A stretch of DNA of 64,000 nt from JACCUZ01 sp038246575 (GCA_038246575.1 JBBRVU010000003.1:12769-76768), one strand, 5' to 3'. Shown: positions 16,601 through 25,252, numbered from the stretch's first letter. Notes: generated by a model not told the origin, from the letters alone. A program made the numbers and translations.

Positions 16601-17226
16601 CAACGATCTCCGTGGCCGGGCAGTGACGGCGTTCCACGAAGCGCTGACTCCAGCATCGACAGAGCAGACCACCGCATGGTCGCAGCGGCTTCTTCGCGCG
16701 TCAGGCCGCCGATGTCGGTCAACCACACGAGCGCTTCAATGCCGGTCGCGCTGCGGATGGCGCGTGCGAGGCGCTGCACGCCGCTGGTGCCGAGCCTCGG
16801 CTCGAGCGGCTCGAGCGCTTCGGCGATCCAGCCGATTCCCCGGCCGCGTCGCAGTGGCAGCCACGGGCGATCTTGCTCTAGTGAGGCGCGAAGCATGGCC
16901 CTTTGTTGTGGCTCGGTCTCGACGATCAACTCGATGAAGGCCGTGACGACGAGATCCAGGCGCGTCCGGCCGTCGCGTGGTGGCGAGTCGGGGAGCAAAG
17001 ACGAGATGGTGAGCTCCGGGTGCGCTGCAACCAGTAGGTCGTCCTTCGTCGGGAAGTAGCGGTAGGCGGTGGCGCGGGACACCCGGGCACGCCGAGCAGC
17101 AGCCTCGACGGTGACCGGCGTCCCGTCGGAGACGAGTTGTCGCGCGCCATCGACCAGCGCCTGCCACGTGCGTCGCTTCTGCCCGGCGCGGCCGCTGTCG
17201 AGGTAGCTGGTTGACATCACCTTCAT
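16585..17226 (-). CDS. TetR-family transcriptional regulator
   Basis: 213-residue TetR repressor. The N-terminal helix-turn-helix reads VTVEAAARRARVSRATAYRYFPTKDDLL (residues ~38-66), followed by a helical ligand-binding domain. It is divergent from the cupin gene at 17279, and the 52-bp gap contains an inverted repeat (17245-17260), so it probably represses itself and the cupin gene. Start ATG 17226; ATG 17217 (MSTSYLDS) is also possible. Its 3' end abuts the truncated hydrolase remnant. The ligand is unknown. Confidence 0.9.
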   Translation of the reverse strand: MKVMSTSYLDSGRAGQKRRTWQALVDGARQLVSDGTPVTVEAAARRARVSRATAYRYFPTKDDLLVAAHPELTISSLLPDSPPRDGRTRLDLVVTAFIELIVETEPQQRAMLRASLEQDRPWLPLRRGRGIGWIAEALEPLEPRLGTSGVQRLARAIRSATGIEALVWLTDIGGLTREEAAATMRWSALSMLESALRGTPSLPGHGDRCTDES

Positions 17227-17244
17227 GATACTGCATTCTCATCA

Positions 17245-17260
17245 TGAGACTAGCGTCTCA
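17245..17260. promoter_or_regulatory. Inverted repeat operator between tetR and cupin genes
   Basis: Perfect inverted repeat TGAGACTAGCGTCTCA. Its position between two divergent genes, one coding for a TetR regulator, makes it the likely operator. Both start codons lie within 35 bp. Confidence 0.75.
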
Positions 17261-17278
17261 CTAACTGAGGGAGACACG

Positions 17279-17752
17279 GTGCATACCGACACTGGCGTGG
17301 TACGAGCAGCGGATGACACCGAGGAACGGTGGTTCTACGGCGGCGGAGTGCACCGATGGCTCGTGCGTGCAGCCGAGACAGACAACGCCTTCTTCCTGCA
17401 CGAGGAACGCCTCGAGGCTGGCAAGGCGACGCCGCTGCACACACATCCTGCTGACGAGACCATGTTCGTGCTCGAGGGCGCCATCCGGATGCACATCGCT
17501 GGCGAGGAGCATCGGGTCGAAGCTGGCGGCGTGGCGGTCGCGCGGCGCGGCGTTCCGCACGCCTTCAAGGTGGTCACGGACGGCACGCGGCTGCTGTGTA
17601 TGCACACCCCCGGCACCTGCGAGCACTTCTACCTGCTGGCAAGCGAACCGCTCGCGGGCGTCGAGACGGTCGTCGACTTCGACCGAGTCATGGCAGCGGC
17701 AAGAGAGACCGGGGGGATGCACCCCGTCGGGCCGCCGCCGTTCACCGACTAG
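17279..17752 (+). CDS. Cupin-domain protein
   Basis: 157-residue small cupin. The metal-binding motif appears as PLHTHPADETMFVLEG, with a second conserved half (GGVAVARRGVPHAFK). Start GTG 17279 is chosen because GAGGGAGA lies directly upstream; an upstream ATG at 17225 would place the coding region across the operator. The enzyme activity or bound ligand cannot be told from sequence; relatives include quercetinase-like and sugar-binding cupins. It is divergent from, and probably controlled by, the TetR gene. Confidence 0.88.
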   Translation: MHTDTGVVRAADDTEERWFYGGGVHRWLVRAAETDNAFFLHEERLEAGKATPLHTHPADETMFVLEGAIRMHIAGEEHRVEAGGVAVARRGVPHAFKVVTDGTRLLCMHTPGTCEHFYLLASEPLAGVETVVDFDRVMAAARETGGMHPVGPPPFTD

Positions 17753-17773
17753 CAAGCGCGCCGGCGGGGTCGC

Positions 17774-18328
17774 TCAGGCCTCGGCCGCGTCTGCTTCGTC
17801 CACAGCGTCGCGAACGACCGACATCGCGAGACCGCCGGAGTAGCCCTTGCGCGCGAGGAGCCCCACCAGGCGCCTGATCCGCGTCTCGCGAGTCAGCCCG
17901 CGCAGAGAGGGGACCCGCCGGGCCACCAGCCCAGCGGCTGCCTCCCGCTCCGAGTCAGCGTCGATCGTCTCGACGGCCGCGGTCACCGTCTCGTCGTCGA
18001 CGCCTTTCTTGCGCAGCTCGTGGGCCAGCGCCCGTCGGGACAACCCGCGGGTGGCGTGCCGCGACCGCACCCAGCTGTCGGCGAAGGCCTCGTCGTCGAT
18101 CAGCCCCACCTCGGTGAACCGGTCGAGAACCCGATCGGCCACGTCGTCCGGCACGGCCCGGGCTGCCAGGTCTCCGGCAAGCTGGGCGCGGGTCTTCGGC
18201 GCAGCGGACAACTTGCGCAGCACGATGCTGCGCGCCACCGACTCCTGATCGGCGCCGGGTGCGCGGTCCGCCGGGCTCCCGGGCGTCGGTCCGTCGGGGC
18301 CACCGCGTGCCCGCCCCTGCACGAGCAC
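17774..18328 (-). CDS. recX: Regulatory protein RecX
   Basis: 184-residue modulator of RecA that binds the nucleoprotein filament. Segments such as ARSIVLRKLSAAPKTRAQL and SRRALAHELRKKGVDDETV are typical three-helix RecX repeats. GTG 18328 begins two bases after the recA stop, so the two are co-transcribed and probably coupled in translation. The first ~30 residues are a Gly/Pro-rich extension that may not be essential. The gene converges with the cupin gene. Confidence 0.95.
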   Translation of the reverse strand: MLVQGRARGGPDGPTPGSPADRAPGADQESVARSIVLRKLSAAPKTRAQLAGDLAARAVPDDVADRVLDRFTEVGLIDDEAFADSWVRSRHATRGLSRRALAHELRKKGVDDETVTAAVETIDADSEREAAAGLVARRVPSLRGLTRETRIRRLVGLLARKGYSGGLAMSVVRDAVDEADAAEA

Positions 18329-18330
18329 CC

Positions 18331-19422
18331 TCAGATGTCGCTCGGCGCCAGCGCCGGCATGTCCGCGGCTTTGGCCGGCTTCGACAGGTCGATCTCGTCG
18401 GCCGGTGCATCGAGCTGCGGACCGATGTTCAGCTTTTCCTTGATCTTCTTCTCCAGCTCGTCGGTGAGGTCGGGGTTGTCGCGCAGGAAGGCTCGCGCGT
18501 TCTCCTTGCCCTGCCCGAGCTGGTCACCCTCGTAGGTGTACCAGGCGCCGGCCTTGCGCACGAAGCCCTGCTCGACGCCGACGTCGATCAAGCCACCCTC
18601 GCGGCTGATGCCGGTGCCGAACATGAGGTCCATCTCGGCCTGCCGGAACGGCGGAGACATCTTGTTCTTGACCACCTTGACCCGGACCCGGTTGCCCACG
18701 GCCTCCGTGCCGTCCTTGAGGGTCTCGATGCGGCGGATGTCGAGCCGGATCGAGGCGTAGAACTTCAGCGCCTTGCCACCGGACGTCGTTTCAGGCGAGC
18801 CGAACATCACACCGATCTTCTCGCGCAGCTGGTTGATGAAGATGGCGGTCGTGCGGGACTGATTCAGCGCACCCGCCAGCTTGCGCAACGCCTGGCTCAT
18901 GAGCCGGGCCTGAAGACCGACGTGACTGTCACCCATCTCGCCCTCGATCTCGGCGCGCGGCACCAGGGCAGCGACCGAGTCGATGACGATGACGTCCAGC
19001 GCACCTGAGCGGATCAGCATGTCCGCGATCTCGAGCGCCTGCTCCCCCGTGTCGGGCTGGGAGACCAGCAGGGCATCGGTGTCGACGCCGAGCTTCTGCG
19101 CGTAGTCGGGGTCGAGCGCGTGCTCGGCGTCGATGAAGGCCGCGATGCCGCCGGTCTTCTGCGCGTTGGCGATCGCGTGCAGGGCGACTGTCGTCTTGCC
19201 GGAGCTCTCCGGACCGTAGATCTCGACCACCCGGCCGCGCGGCAGGCCGCCGATGCCCAGGGCGATGTCGAGGGCGATGGACCCGGTCGGGATCACCTCG
19301 ATGGGCGCCCGGACGTCGTCGCCGAGACGCATCACCGAGCCCTTGCCGAACTGTCGGTCGATCTGCGCGAGAGCCGTGTCGAGGGCCTTGTCGCGGTCTG
19401 CTGCCGGAGCCATGGTTGCCAT
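18331..19422 (-). CDS. recA: Recombinase RecA
   Basis: Strand-exchange ATPase that also triggers LexA self-cleavage in the SOS response. Conserved blocks are GPESSGKTT (Walker A), VDTDALLVSQPDTGEQALEI, VIVIDSVAALVPRAEI (Walker B) and the L2 region with FINQLREKIGVMFGSPETT. No intein is present. Start ATG 19422 gives 363 residues, close to the family size. GTG 19461 and ATG 19413 are alternatives without clear ribosome binding sites. A LexA-type box and two DnaA-box-like sequences lie 90-135 bp upstream. recX follows directly. Confidence 0.97.
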   Translation of the reverse strand: MATMAPAADRDKALDTALAQIDRQFGKGSVMRLGDDVRAPIEVIPTGSIALDIALGIGGLPRGRVVEIYGPESSGKTTVALHAIANAQKTGGIAAFIDAEHALDPDYAQKLGVDTDALLVSQPDTGEQALEIADMLIRSGALDVIVIDSVAALVPRAEIEGEMGDSHVGLQARLMSQALRKLAGALNQSRTTAIFINQLREKIGVMFGSPETTSGGKALKFYASIRLDIRRIETLKDGTEAVGNRVRVKVVKNKMSPPFRQAEMDLMFGTGISREGGLIDVGVEQGFVRKAGAWYTYEGDQLGQGKENARAFLRDNPDLTDELEKKIKEKLNIGPQLDAPADEIDLSKPAKAADMPALAPSDI

Positions 19423-19512
19423 CCCGGTGGAGGAGGTTCGGGTCGTCTTCTTTGAGGTCACAGGTGGAATCTAGAGCCGACCCCGGACACAACTCGCGCA
19501 GCCAGCGGAAGT

Positions 19513-19538
19513 TGTGGACAAGGCCTCGTTGTGGACAA
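19513..19538 (-). promoter_or_regulatory. Two DnaA-box-like 9-mers upstream of recA
   Basis: TTGTCCACA occurs on the minus strand at 19513-19521 and again at 19530-19538, 17 bp apart. This is the GC-rich-actinobacterial form of the DnaA box (TTGTCCACA in Streptomyces). Both lie between the LexA box and recA. They could also be coincidental promoter elements. Confidence 0.5.
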
Positions 19539-19542
19539 TAAC

Positions 19543-19556
19543 CGAACGTGTGTTCG
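19543..19556. promoter_or_regulatory. lexA box: LexA (SOS) box upstream of recA
   Basis: CGAACGTGTGTTCG is a match to the Gram-positive/mycobacterial SOS box (CGAAC-N4-GTTCG), with a perfect 5-bp inverted repeat. It lies about 120 bp upstream of the recA start, as expected for LexA control. Confidence 0.9.
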
Positions 19557-19600
19557 ACAGCAGCGCGACACGCCCGCGAGCGGCTGAGCGTCTGCCGCAG

Positions 19601-20857
19601 CTACGGCCGTACGGCCTCGACCTGCTCGACCTGCCGGCGGGAGAGCACCACCAGCACCAGCACGGGGATCACCAGCAGGCCGGCCAGCGCGTTCAGGGTC
19701 CCGTAGCCCGCCAGGCCCACGACCAGCCCGGCCAGTGCCCCGCCGATCGCTCCGCAGACCCCCATCACGAAGTCCGACGCACCCTGCACGCCGGGGCGCA
19801 CGGCGTCGGCCACCGACTCCGAGATCAGCGTCGAGCCGGCGATCAGTGCGCACGACCACCCCAACCCGATGAGCAGCAGCCCGGCGCCCAGGACCGCATC
19901 GTTGGAGGCAGTGCCGGCCAGGACGACCGCGAGCACCAGCACCCCCTGGCTCAGCACCAGCACCGGCACCCGCCCGATCTTGTCCGTGAGCCACCCCACG
20001 ATCGGCGAGAACGCGTACATCCCGGCGACGTGCAGGCTGATGACCACACCGACCACCTCGAGTGTGGAGCCCTCGTGGCGCATGTGCACCGGAGTCATCA
20101 CCATCACGGAGACCATCACCGTGTGTGCGGCAGCCACCGCGGCGATCGCCAGGACGGCGGGCGACGAGGCCGCGACAGCCCGCAGGGCCGCCCGGATCGT
20201 CACGGCCGGCGGCCGCTCCTCCTCCCCCACCGCCCGAGCCATGAGCAGCGGGTCGGGCCGGAGCGCGACCAGAAGGGTGAGAGCGGCGACGGCGAACGCG
20301 ACCACGGAGAACAGCAGCGGCCCGGTCAGCCGCGGCAGCCCGAACCAGTCGGCCACCACCGCGCCAGGTCCGGTGAGGTTCGGGCCCAGTACCACCCCGA
20401 GGGTCGTGGACCAGACCACCGTTGCCAGCGCTCGCGCCCGATGCGCCGGGGTCGCGAGGTCTGCCGCGGCGTAGCGCGACTGCAGGTTCGTTGCGGTGCC
20501 CGCACCGAGCAGCGCCAGGCCGACCAGCACGAACGCGAACGAGTCGACCACCGCCCCCAGGACCGCCAGCACCGTGCCCGCCACAGCAAGCGAGTACCCG
20601 GCGACCAGGCCGGGACGACGACCCCGCGCCGCCATGATCCGCGCCATCGGCAGCGCCAGCACAGCGGCGCCGAGCACGGACGAGGTCTGCGCCAGCCCGG
20701 ACAGCGACGTCGACCCGGACACGTCCTCGGCGATCAGGCCGCCCACCGACACCGCCGCTCCGACCCCGATGCCGCCGAGCACCTGCGCGGCGGCCAGAAC
20801 ACGCAACGTGTGCCGCTGCACGGCCACCGTGTCGAGCGTCTCCAGATCCGTCGCCAT
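19601..20857 (-). CDS. MFS transporter
   Basis: 418-residue major facilitator with about 12 hydrophobic helices. The loop between helices 2 and 3 reads MARIMAARGRRPGLVAG, the usual G-x-L-x-D-R-x-G-R-R-like segment, and the second half repeats it as GWLTDKIGRVPVLV. The substrate cannot be predicted; drug-efflux-like members look similar. It is encoded upstream of recA on the same strand, with the SOS box in between, so it is unlikely to belong to the recA unit. Confidence 0.88.
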   Translation of the reverse strand: MATDLETLDTVAVQRHTLRVLAAAQVLGGIGVGAAVSVGGLIAEDVSGSTSLSGLAQTSSVLGAAVLALPMARIMAARGRRPGLVAGYSLAVAGTVLAVLGAVVDSFAFVLVGLALLGAGTATNLQSRYAAADLATPAHRARALATVVWSTTLGVVLGPNLTGPGAVVADWFGLPRLTGPLLFSVVAFAVAALTLLVALRPDPLLMARAVGEEERPPAVTIRAALRAVAASSPAVLAIAAVAAAHTVMVSVMVMTPVHMRHEGSTLEVVGVVISLHVAGMYAFSPIVGWLTDKIGRVPVLVLSQGVLVLAVVLAGTASNDAVLGAGLLLIGLGWSCALIAGSTLISESVADAVRPGVQGASDFVMGVCGAIGGALAGLVVGLAGYGTLNALAGLLVIPVLVLVVLSRRQVEQVEAVRP

Positions 20858-20884
20858 CAGAACAGACTAGGAGACTGCGCCGGA

Positions 20885-22288
20885 TCAGCCCGTCGTCGCA
20901 ACCACACCCGGAATGCGACTGGCCCGGAAGGCCGCGACGAACAGCGCGTGGTCGGCGCGGGCGCGGGTGGCGTACCGGTGGGCGAACTCGGTGAGATCCG
21001 CCACCAGGTCGTCCACCCGGTCGCCGACGGCCGCGCTCACGACGTCCTCGGTCTGCACGTCGAGCAACGGGGGGTCGCCCGAGTCGGCGCCGCTGTCGTC
21101 ACCCGAGCCGGCGGAGTCCTTGTCGCTGACGCAATGCACCTTGGCCGTCGCCCGGCCGAGCTGCTCCACCACCGGGCGCAGGTCGTCGGGCTCGGAGAGC
21201 TCCGACCAGTCCAGGTCCGCCTCGTAGGGCGACAGCTCGGTGACCACGAACCCCGTGCCGTCGAGCTCGGTCCAGCCCAGCCACGGGTCGGCATGCGCCT
21301 GCAGGGCCGCCTGCGACACGGCGGTTCGGTGCCCGTGGTGCTGGAAGTACGCCCGTGCACCCTCGTCGTCGACCACCCGGCTCGGGGCCGCGACGTTGCC
21401 CTGCTTCATCGAGAGGATCACGTCGTTCTCCAGCGCCTGGGTGCGGCCCTCGACAAGCAGGTTGTACGCGGGCAACCCGGCGCTGCCGATGCCGAAGCCC
21501 GACATTGCCACCACGTCCTTCACCGCATACGCCAGGTCGTTGAGGCGCTTGGACTCCGGCACCGTGCTCCGGTACGCCGCGTACGCCTGCTCCACCTGCT
21601 TGCGCTCGCCGCGTCGGAGCTCGCGCACCGAGCCGCTGCGACGGAACCGGCGCCGGTAGTCCTCGACCAGCGTCAGCCCGTCGAGCAGGTCGATCCGGGT
21701 CGACAGCTGCGCCTGCTGCAACGCCGTCAGCACCGCACCGTCTGCCGTGTCCAGCCCGAGCGCCCACTCGTGGTCCTTGTCGCTCTCGACGAACGCGTGC
21801 ACCTGGTCGACATACGCCCGCACGTAGGTGGCCACGAGGTCGTCGATCACCTCGTCGGGCAGCGCCTTCTGCCAGCACATCAGGGCGAGGCTCGCGACGA
21901 AGCGGCGCAGGTCCCAGGTCCAGGGCCCGAGGTAGGCCTCGTCGAAGTCGTTGACGTCGAAGACGAGGATCCCCGCGCCGTCCATGTACGTGCCGAAGTT
22001 CTCCGCGTGCAGGTCGCCCTGGATCCAGACCCGGGCCGCGTCACCGGTCGCCCACGGATCGTCCTCGTCGACGACGTCGCAGTAGAAGACGCACGCGCTG
22101 CCGCGGTAGAAGGCCCAGGGGTCGGCGGCCATCTTGCGGAACTTCCCCCGGAACGCGTCCGGGTCGGCCGCCATCAGGTCGTCGAAGGCGGCGACGAGGG
22201 TGTCGACGATCAGCGTGGTGCGCTCGTCGTCGGTGGTGTCGGTGGTGTCGGTGGTGCGGGTGGCCTTGGCAGGAGACACGGTCAGCAC
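20885..22288 (-). CDS. DUF2252 family protein
   Basis: 467-residue DUF2252 protein. The motif GDLHAENFGTYMD and the later VFDVNDFDEAYLGPWTWDLRRF resemble the catalytic and metal-binding loops of aminoglycoside-phosphotransferase-like kinases, so a kinase-like fold is likely but the substrate is unknown. The N-terminus carries a short Thr-Asp repeat from a 9-bp DNA repeat. GTG 22288 is used as start; a second GTG lies three codons on. It lies between DUF3046 and the MFS gene on the minus strand, a spacing of 16 bp to DUF3046. Confidence 0.88.
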   Translation of the reverse strand: MLTVSPAKATRTTDTTDTTDDERTTLIVDTLVAAFDDLMAADPDAFRGKFRKMAADPWAFYRGSACVFYCDVVDEDDPWATGDAARVWIQGDLHAENFGTYMDGAGILVFDVNDFDEAYLGPWTWDLRRFVASLALMCWQKALPDEVIDDLVATYVRAYVDQVHAFVESDKDHEWALGLDTADGAVLTALQQAQLSTRIDLLDGLTLVEDYRRRFRRSGSVRELRRGERKQVEQAYAAYRSTVPESKRLNDLAYAVKDVVAMSGFGIGSAGLPAYNLLVEGRTQALENDVILSMKQGNVAAPSRVVDDEGARAYFQHHGHRTAVSQAALQAHADPWLGWTELDGTGFVVTELSPYEADLDWSELSEPDDLRPVVEQLGRATAKVHCVSDKDSAGSGDDSGADSGDPPLLDVQTEDVVSAAVGDRVDDLVADLTEFAHRYATRARADHALFVAAFRASRIPGVVATTG

Positions 22289-22304
22289 GTCCTCGGTGTC
22301 GGGC

Positions 22305-22496
22305 TCAGCGGCGGGCCGACGGGACCTCCATGCCCTCGCAGACCGCGCGCCACACGCGAACGGTCTGCTCGCCCGTGGACAGGGCCTGCTCGACCGTGCG
22401 GTTCCCGAGCTCGGTGAACACGTGCAGCTCGGCGAGTGAGTCGGCGTGCGCGCCGAACTCGGCGTGCATTCGGTCCCAGAAGTCGGTCAGGCGCAT
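22305..22496 (-). CDS. DUF3046 protein
   Basis: 63-residue protein starting MRLTDFWDRMHAEFG. It fits the small actinobacterial DUF3046 family, usually encoded close to recA (as Rv2738c in Mycobacterium tuberculosis). The role is unknown. Here recA is 3 kb downstream, with an MFS and a DUF2252 gene inserted between. This neighbour supports the identification. Confidence 0.88.
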   Translation of the reverse strand: MRLTDFWDRMHAEFGAHADSLAELHVFTELGNRTVEQALSTGEQTVRVWRAVCEGMEVPSARR

Positions 22497-22550
22497 CGGG
22501 CCATTATCCCCCGACGACTCGGGCGATTGGCAGCACTGCCCCGTGACGGC

Positions 22551-23471
22551 TCAGCGTGCGGATCCGTCGGTCAGCGTGGAGCCGAGCTCGAGGGCACGAC
22601 GGACGAAGCGCTCCGCCGGCTTCTCCGAGCGGCCCATGGGCAAGGCGACCAGGATCGAGCGTTCCGGCAGTGGCGGGTCCAGCCGCTGGACGTGGACCCT
22701 CCGGTCGTCGGCGTCGATCGCGAGCAGCGGCATGATCGCGGTGCCGATGCCGGCTCTGACCATGGCCTGAACGGCGGCGTTGTCGTTGCTGCGGAAGACG
22801 AAGTCCGGCGCGATCCCCGCCTCGCGCAGACCGTCCTCGACGATCTGGTGGCACACACAGCCCTGGTGCCCGACGGCCGGGCGACCGTGCAGGTCGGCCA
22901 GGGCGACGACGTCGGGCAGGTCGCGGGTGTCGCTGGCCGGACTCATCGCGACGAACGGGTCGCGGCAGACCTCGTGGATGACGACCCTGTCGTCGGTGAC
23001 CGGTCCGACCAGGAACGAGACGTCCAGCCGGCCGCTGACGAGCCCGTCGACGAGTACGGCGTTGTCGTCGCTCTCCACCACGCTGGTCGACAGCCCTGGC
23101 TGGGTCGCACGAATCTCGGCGAGCAGCAAGGGCAGCAGTCGGGCAGAGACACTCTGGAAGGTCCCGACGGCCAATCGACCAGCGGTGCCGTCGAGCAGCG
23201 CGGCCATCCGCGACTCCAGCAACCCGACCCGGCCCAACACGTCGGCGGCGGCGACCAGGACCTCGCGGCCACCCGCAGTCAACGTCACTGGTCTCGGTCC
23301 GCCGTGGCGCTGGAAGACCGGCATGCCCGCCGCCTTCTCCAGCGCGGCGATCTGCGCCGTGATGGCCGCCTGCGAGTAGCCCAGGGCGTCAGCCGCCCGC
23401 CGGAAGGAGCCGTGCTCGGTCACCGCCTGCAGCGCCGCGAGGTGCCGCAGCGAAAGGTCGGCGAGGGGCAT
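22551..23471 (-). CDS. LysR-family transcriptional regulator
   Basis: 306-residue LysR regulator. The N-terminal winged helix (LRHLAALQAVTEHGSFRRAADALGYSQAAITAQIAALE) is followed by the effector-binding domain. It is divergent from the phytanoyl-CoA-dioxygenase-like gene; the gap contains two inverted repeats of LysR-site type (23491-23540). This suggests it controls that gene and itself. The effector is unknown, possibly a substrate of the dioxygenase. Confidence 0.93.
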   Translation of the reverse strand: MPLADLSLRHLAALQAVTEHGSFRRAADALGYSQAAITAQIAALEKAAGMPVFQRHGGPRPVTLTAGGREVLVAAADVLGRVGLLESRMAALLDGTAGRLAVGTFQSVSARLLPLLLAEIRATQPGLSTSVVESDDNAVLVDGLVSGRLDVSFLVGPVTDDRVVIHEVCRDPFVAMSPASDTRDLPDVVALADLHGRPAVGHQGCVCHQIVEDGLREAGIAPDFVFRSNDNAAVQAMVRAGIGTAIMPLLAIDADDRRVHVQRLDPPLPERSILVALPMGRSEKPAERFVRRALELGSTLTDGSAR

Positions 23472-23490
23472 CTGCCCGACGGTACGCCGG

Positions 23491-23540
23491 ATGATCGAGA
23501 AACGCGATCATCGTGACAGTTTTTCATCGCTTTTCACGAT
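23491..23540. promoter_or_regulatory. LysR operator region
   Basis: Two overlapping inverted repeats lie in the LysR/dioxygenase gap: ATGATCG...CGATCAT (23491-23511, 7-bp arms, 7-bp spacer) and ATCGTGA...TCACGAT (23510-23540). The arrangement of neighbouring dyads is typical of LysR recall and activation sites. The AT-rich stretch just after them probably holds the promoter. Confidence 0.6.
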
Positions 23541-23601
23541 CGCTTCCGCACCGTACGTTCCGGAGAACTGCCGAACAGGCCGGACCCCGAGGGAGCCCTT
23601 C

Positions 23602-24435
23602 ATGAGCACCACCGCCACCACCGTGGACGCGAGCATCGTTGACCAGGACACCGTCGAGAGCTTCCACAGCAACGGGGTGACCATCGTGCGGGGCCTGTTC
23701 ACTCCGGCCGAGGTGACGACGGTGGAGCGCGGGATCGAGCGCAACCTCGCCGAGCCGGGCCCGATGCTGAAGGTGGCGAGCAAGCCGGACGACCCGGGCA
23801 AGTTCGTCGAGGACTTCTGCAACTGGCAGCGCATCCCGGAGTTCCGCGAGATCGCGTTCGAGTCGCGCGCCGCCGACGTCGCGGCCGCGCTGATGGACAG
23901 TCGCGAGGTCCGGCTCTTCCACGATCACATGCTGGTGAAGGAGCCGGGCACCAAGCAGCACACACCGTGGCACCAGGACCAGCCCTACTACAACGTCGAC
24001 GGCGCGCAGAACGCCTCGATGTGGATGCCGGTCGACCCGGTCGCGGCCGAGTCCACGTTGGAGTTCCTCGCGGGGTCGCACCGCGGCGGGTGGTTGATGC
24101 CCCGCACGTTCATGGAGAACGAGGCGAAGTGGTTCCCCGAGGGGTCGCTCGCCGAGCTCCCGGACATCGAGTCGCACCGCGAGGACCACGACATCCGCGG
24201 CTGGGCCATGCAGCCCGGCGACGCCGTGTTCTTCCACATGCTCACGCTGCACCACGCCTACGGTGTCCCTGGGAAGAACCGCCGCCGCGCGTTCTCGCTG
24301 CGTTTCCTCGGCGACGACATCACCCACGCGCCGCGCACGTGGACCACCTCGCCGGAGTTCGGTGACCTCGTCGCCGATCTTCCCGCCGGCGCACCGATGG
24401 ACCACCCGCTCTTCCCTGTGCTGCGCGTCAGGTGA
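23602..24435 (+). CDS. Phytanoyl-CoA dioxygenase family protein
   Basis: 277-residue Fe(II)/2-oxoglutarate oxygenase of the PhyH family. The iron ligands are visible as HTPWHQDQPYYN (HxD) and the distal His in MLTLHHAYG; the Arg-rich RRRAFSLRFLGDD supplies the 2-oxoglutarate-binding Arg. ATG 23602 follows GAGGGAG. The natural substrate is unknown; relatives hydroxylate fatty acyl-CoAs, ectoine or small metabolites. It is divergent from a LysR gene that probably regulates it. Its last eight bases overlap the 3' end of the ABC permease gene on the other strand. Confidence 0.9.
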   Translation: MSTTATTVDASIVDQDTVESFHSNGVTIVRGLFTPAEVTTVERGIERNLAEPGPMLKVASKPDDPGKFVEDFCNWQRIPEFREIAFESRAADVAAALMDSREVRLFHDHMLVKEPGTKQHTPWHQDQPYYNVDGAQNASMWMPVDPVAAESTLEFLAGSHRGGWLMPRTFMENEAKWFPEGSLAELPDIESHREDHDIRGWAMQPGDAVFFHMLTLHHAYGVPGKNRRRAFSLRFLGDDITHAPRTWTTSPEFGDLVADLPAGAPMDHPLFPVLRVR

Positions 24436-25252
24436 GCAGCAGCTTCTCCAGCCGCCGACCGGTGACCACCAGCCCCACGACGCCGAGCGCGACCAGCACC
24501 GCGACGTGGATCAGCGACCCAGCACCGACAGCGCCGGTCGTGAGCTCCCGGAGCAGCGTGGCCGCGTGGTAGAGCGGTGAGAAGCGCACGACCCACTGGA
24601 TGGACTCCGGGTAGGTCGACAGCGGGTAGAACGTGGCCGAGAAGAGGAACATCGGCAGCGTCGCCAGCGTGACGTACTCGAAGTCCTGCCACGACTTCAT
24701 GTACGTCGTCGCCGCCGTTCCGACCGCCGCGAACGCGAACCCGACCAGGACCACGGCCGGCAGTGCGAGGACCGCCCACCACGACGAGATCAGCCCCATC
24801 ACGAGCATGACCGCCAGGAACGTCGTGGAGTAGAACGCCGCGCGCATAAGCGCCCATGCGATCTCACCCACGGCGACGTCGACCGGAGTGACCGGCGTTG
24901 CGAGCACCGAGTCGTAGAGCTTGTTGTACTTGAGCTTGAAGAAGAGGTTGAAGACCGCGTCGAACATCGCGCCGTTCATGGCGCTCGCGGCGAGCATGCC
25001 GGGGGCGATGAACACGGTGTAGGTCACGAGCTCGCCGCCGGGCAGCTCGACGTCGCCGACCAGCTTGGCCACGCCCACGCCGATCGAGAGCAGGTAGAAG
25101 ACCGGCTCGAACAGGCCGGACAGGAACACCAACCAGCTGTTGCGGTAGACGCGGATGTTGCGCTCGATGAGGTACTTCGCGCCGCCGGTGCCGAGCAGCC
25201 GCCGGCCGGGGATCGGCGGCGCCACTCGCCACAGCAACGTCGGGCCGCTCAT
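24428..25252 (-). CDS. ABC-2 type exporter permease
   Basis: 274-residue membrane subunit with six hydrophobic helices and the ABC-2 signature region TLATLPMFLFSATFYPLSTYPESIQWVV. It starts by ATGA overlap with the preceding permease gene, forming a coupled three-gene exporter with the ATPase. The NodJ/DrrB-like pattern suggests export of a lipid, polysaccharide or small molecule; the substrate is unknown. Confidence 0.9.
   Translation of the reverse strand: MSGPTLLWRVAPPIPGRRLLGTGGAKYLIERNIRVYRNSWLVFLSGLFEPVFYLLSIGVGVAKLVGDVELPGGELVTYTVFIAPGMLAASAMNGAMFDAVFNLFFKLKYNKLYDSVLATPVTPVDVAVGEIAWALMRAAFYSTTFLAVMLVMGLISSWWAVLALPAVVLVGFAFAAVGTAATTYMKSWQDFEYVTLATLPMFLFSATFYPLSTYPESIQWVVRFSPLYHAATLLRELTTGAVGAGSLIHVAVLVALGVVGLVVTGRRLEKLLLT

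Noticed and set aside
16082..17760. Mobile element carrying the TetR-cupin pair
   Set aside because: No transposase, no terminal inverted repeats and no target duplication are visible.
19513..19538. Replication origin
   Set aside because: Only two DnaA-type boxes and no dnaA/dnaN neighbours or AT-rich unwinding region, so it is at most a promoter-linked site.
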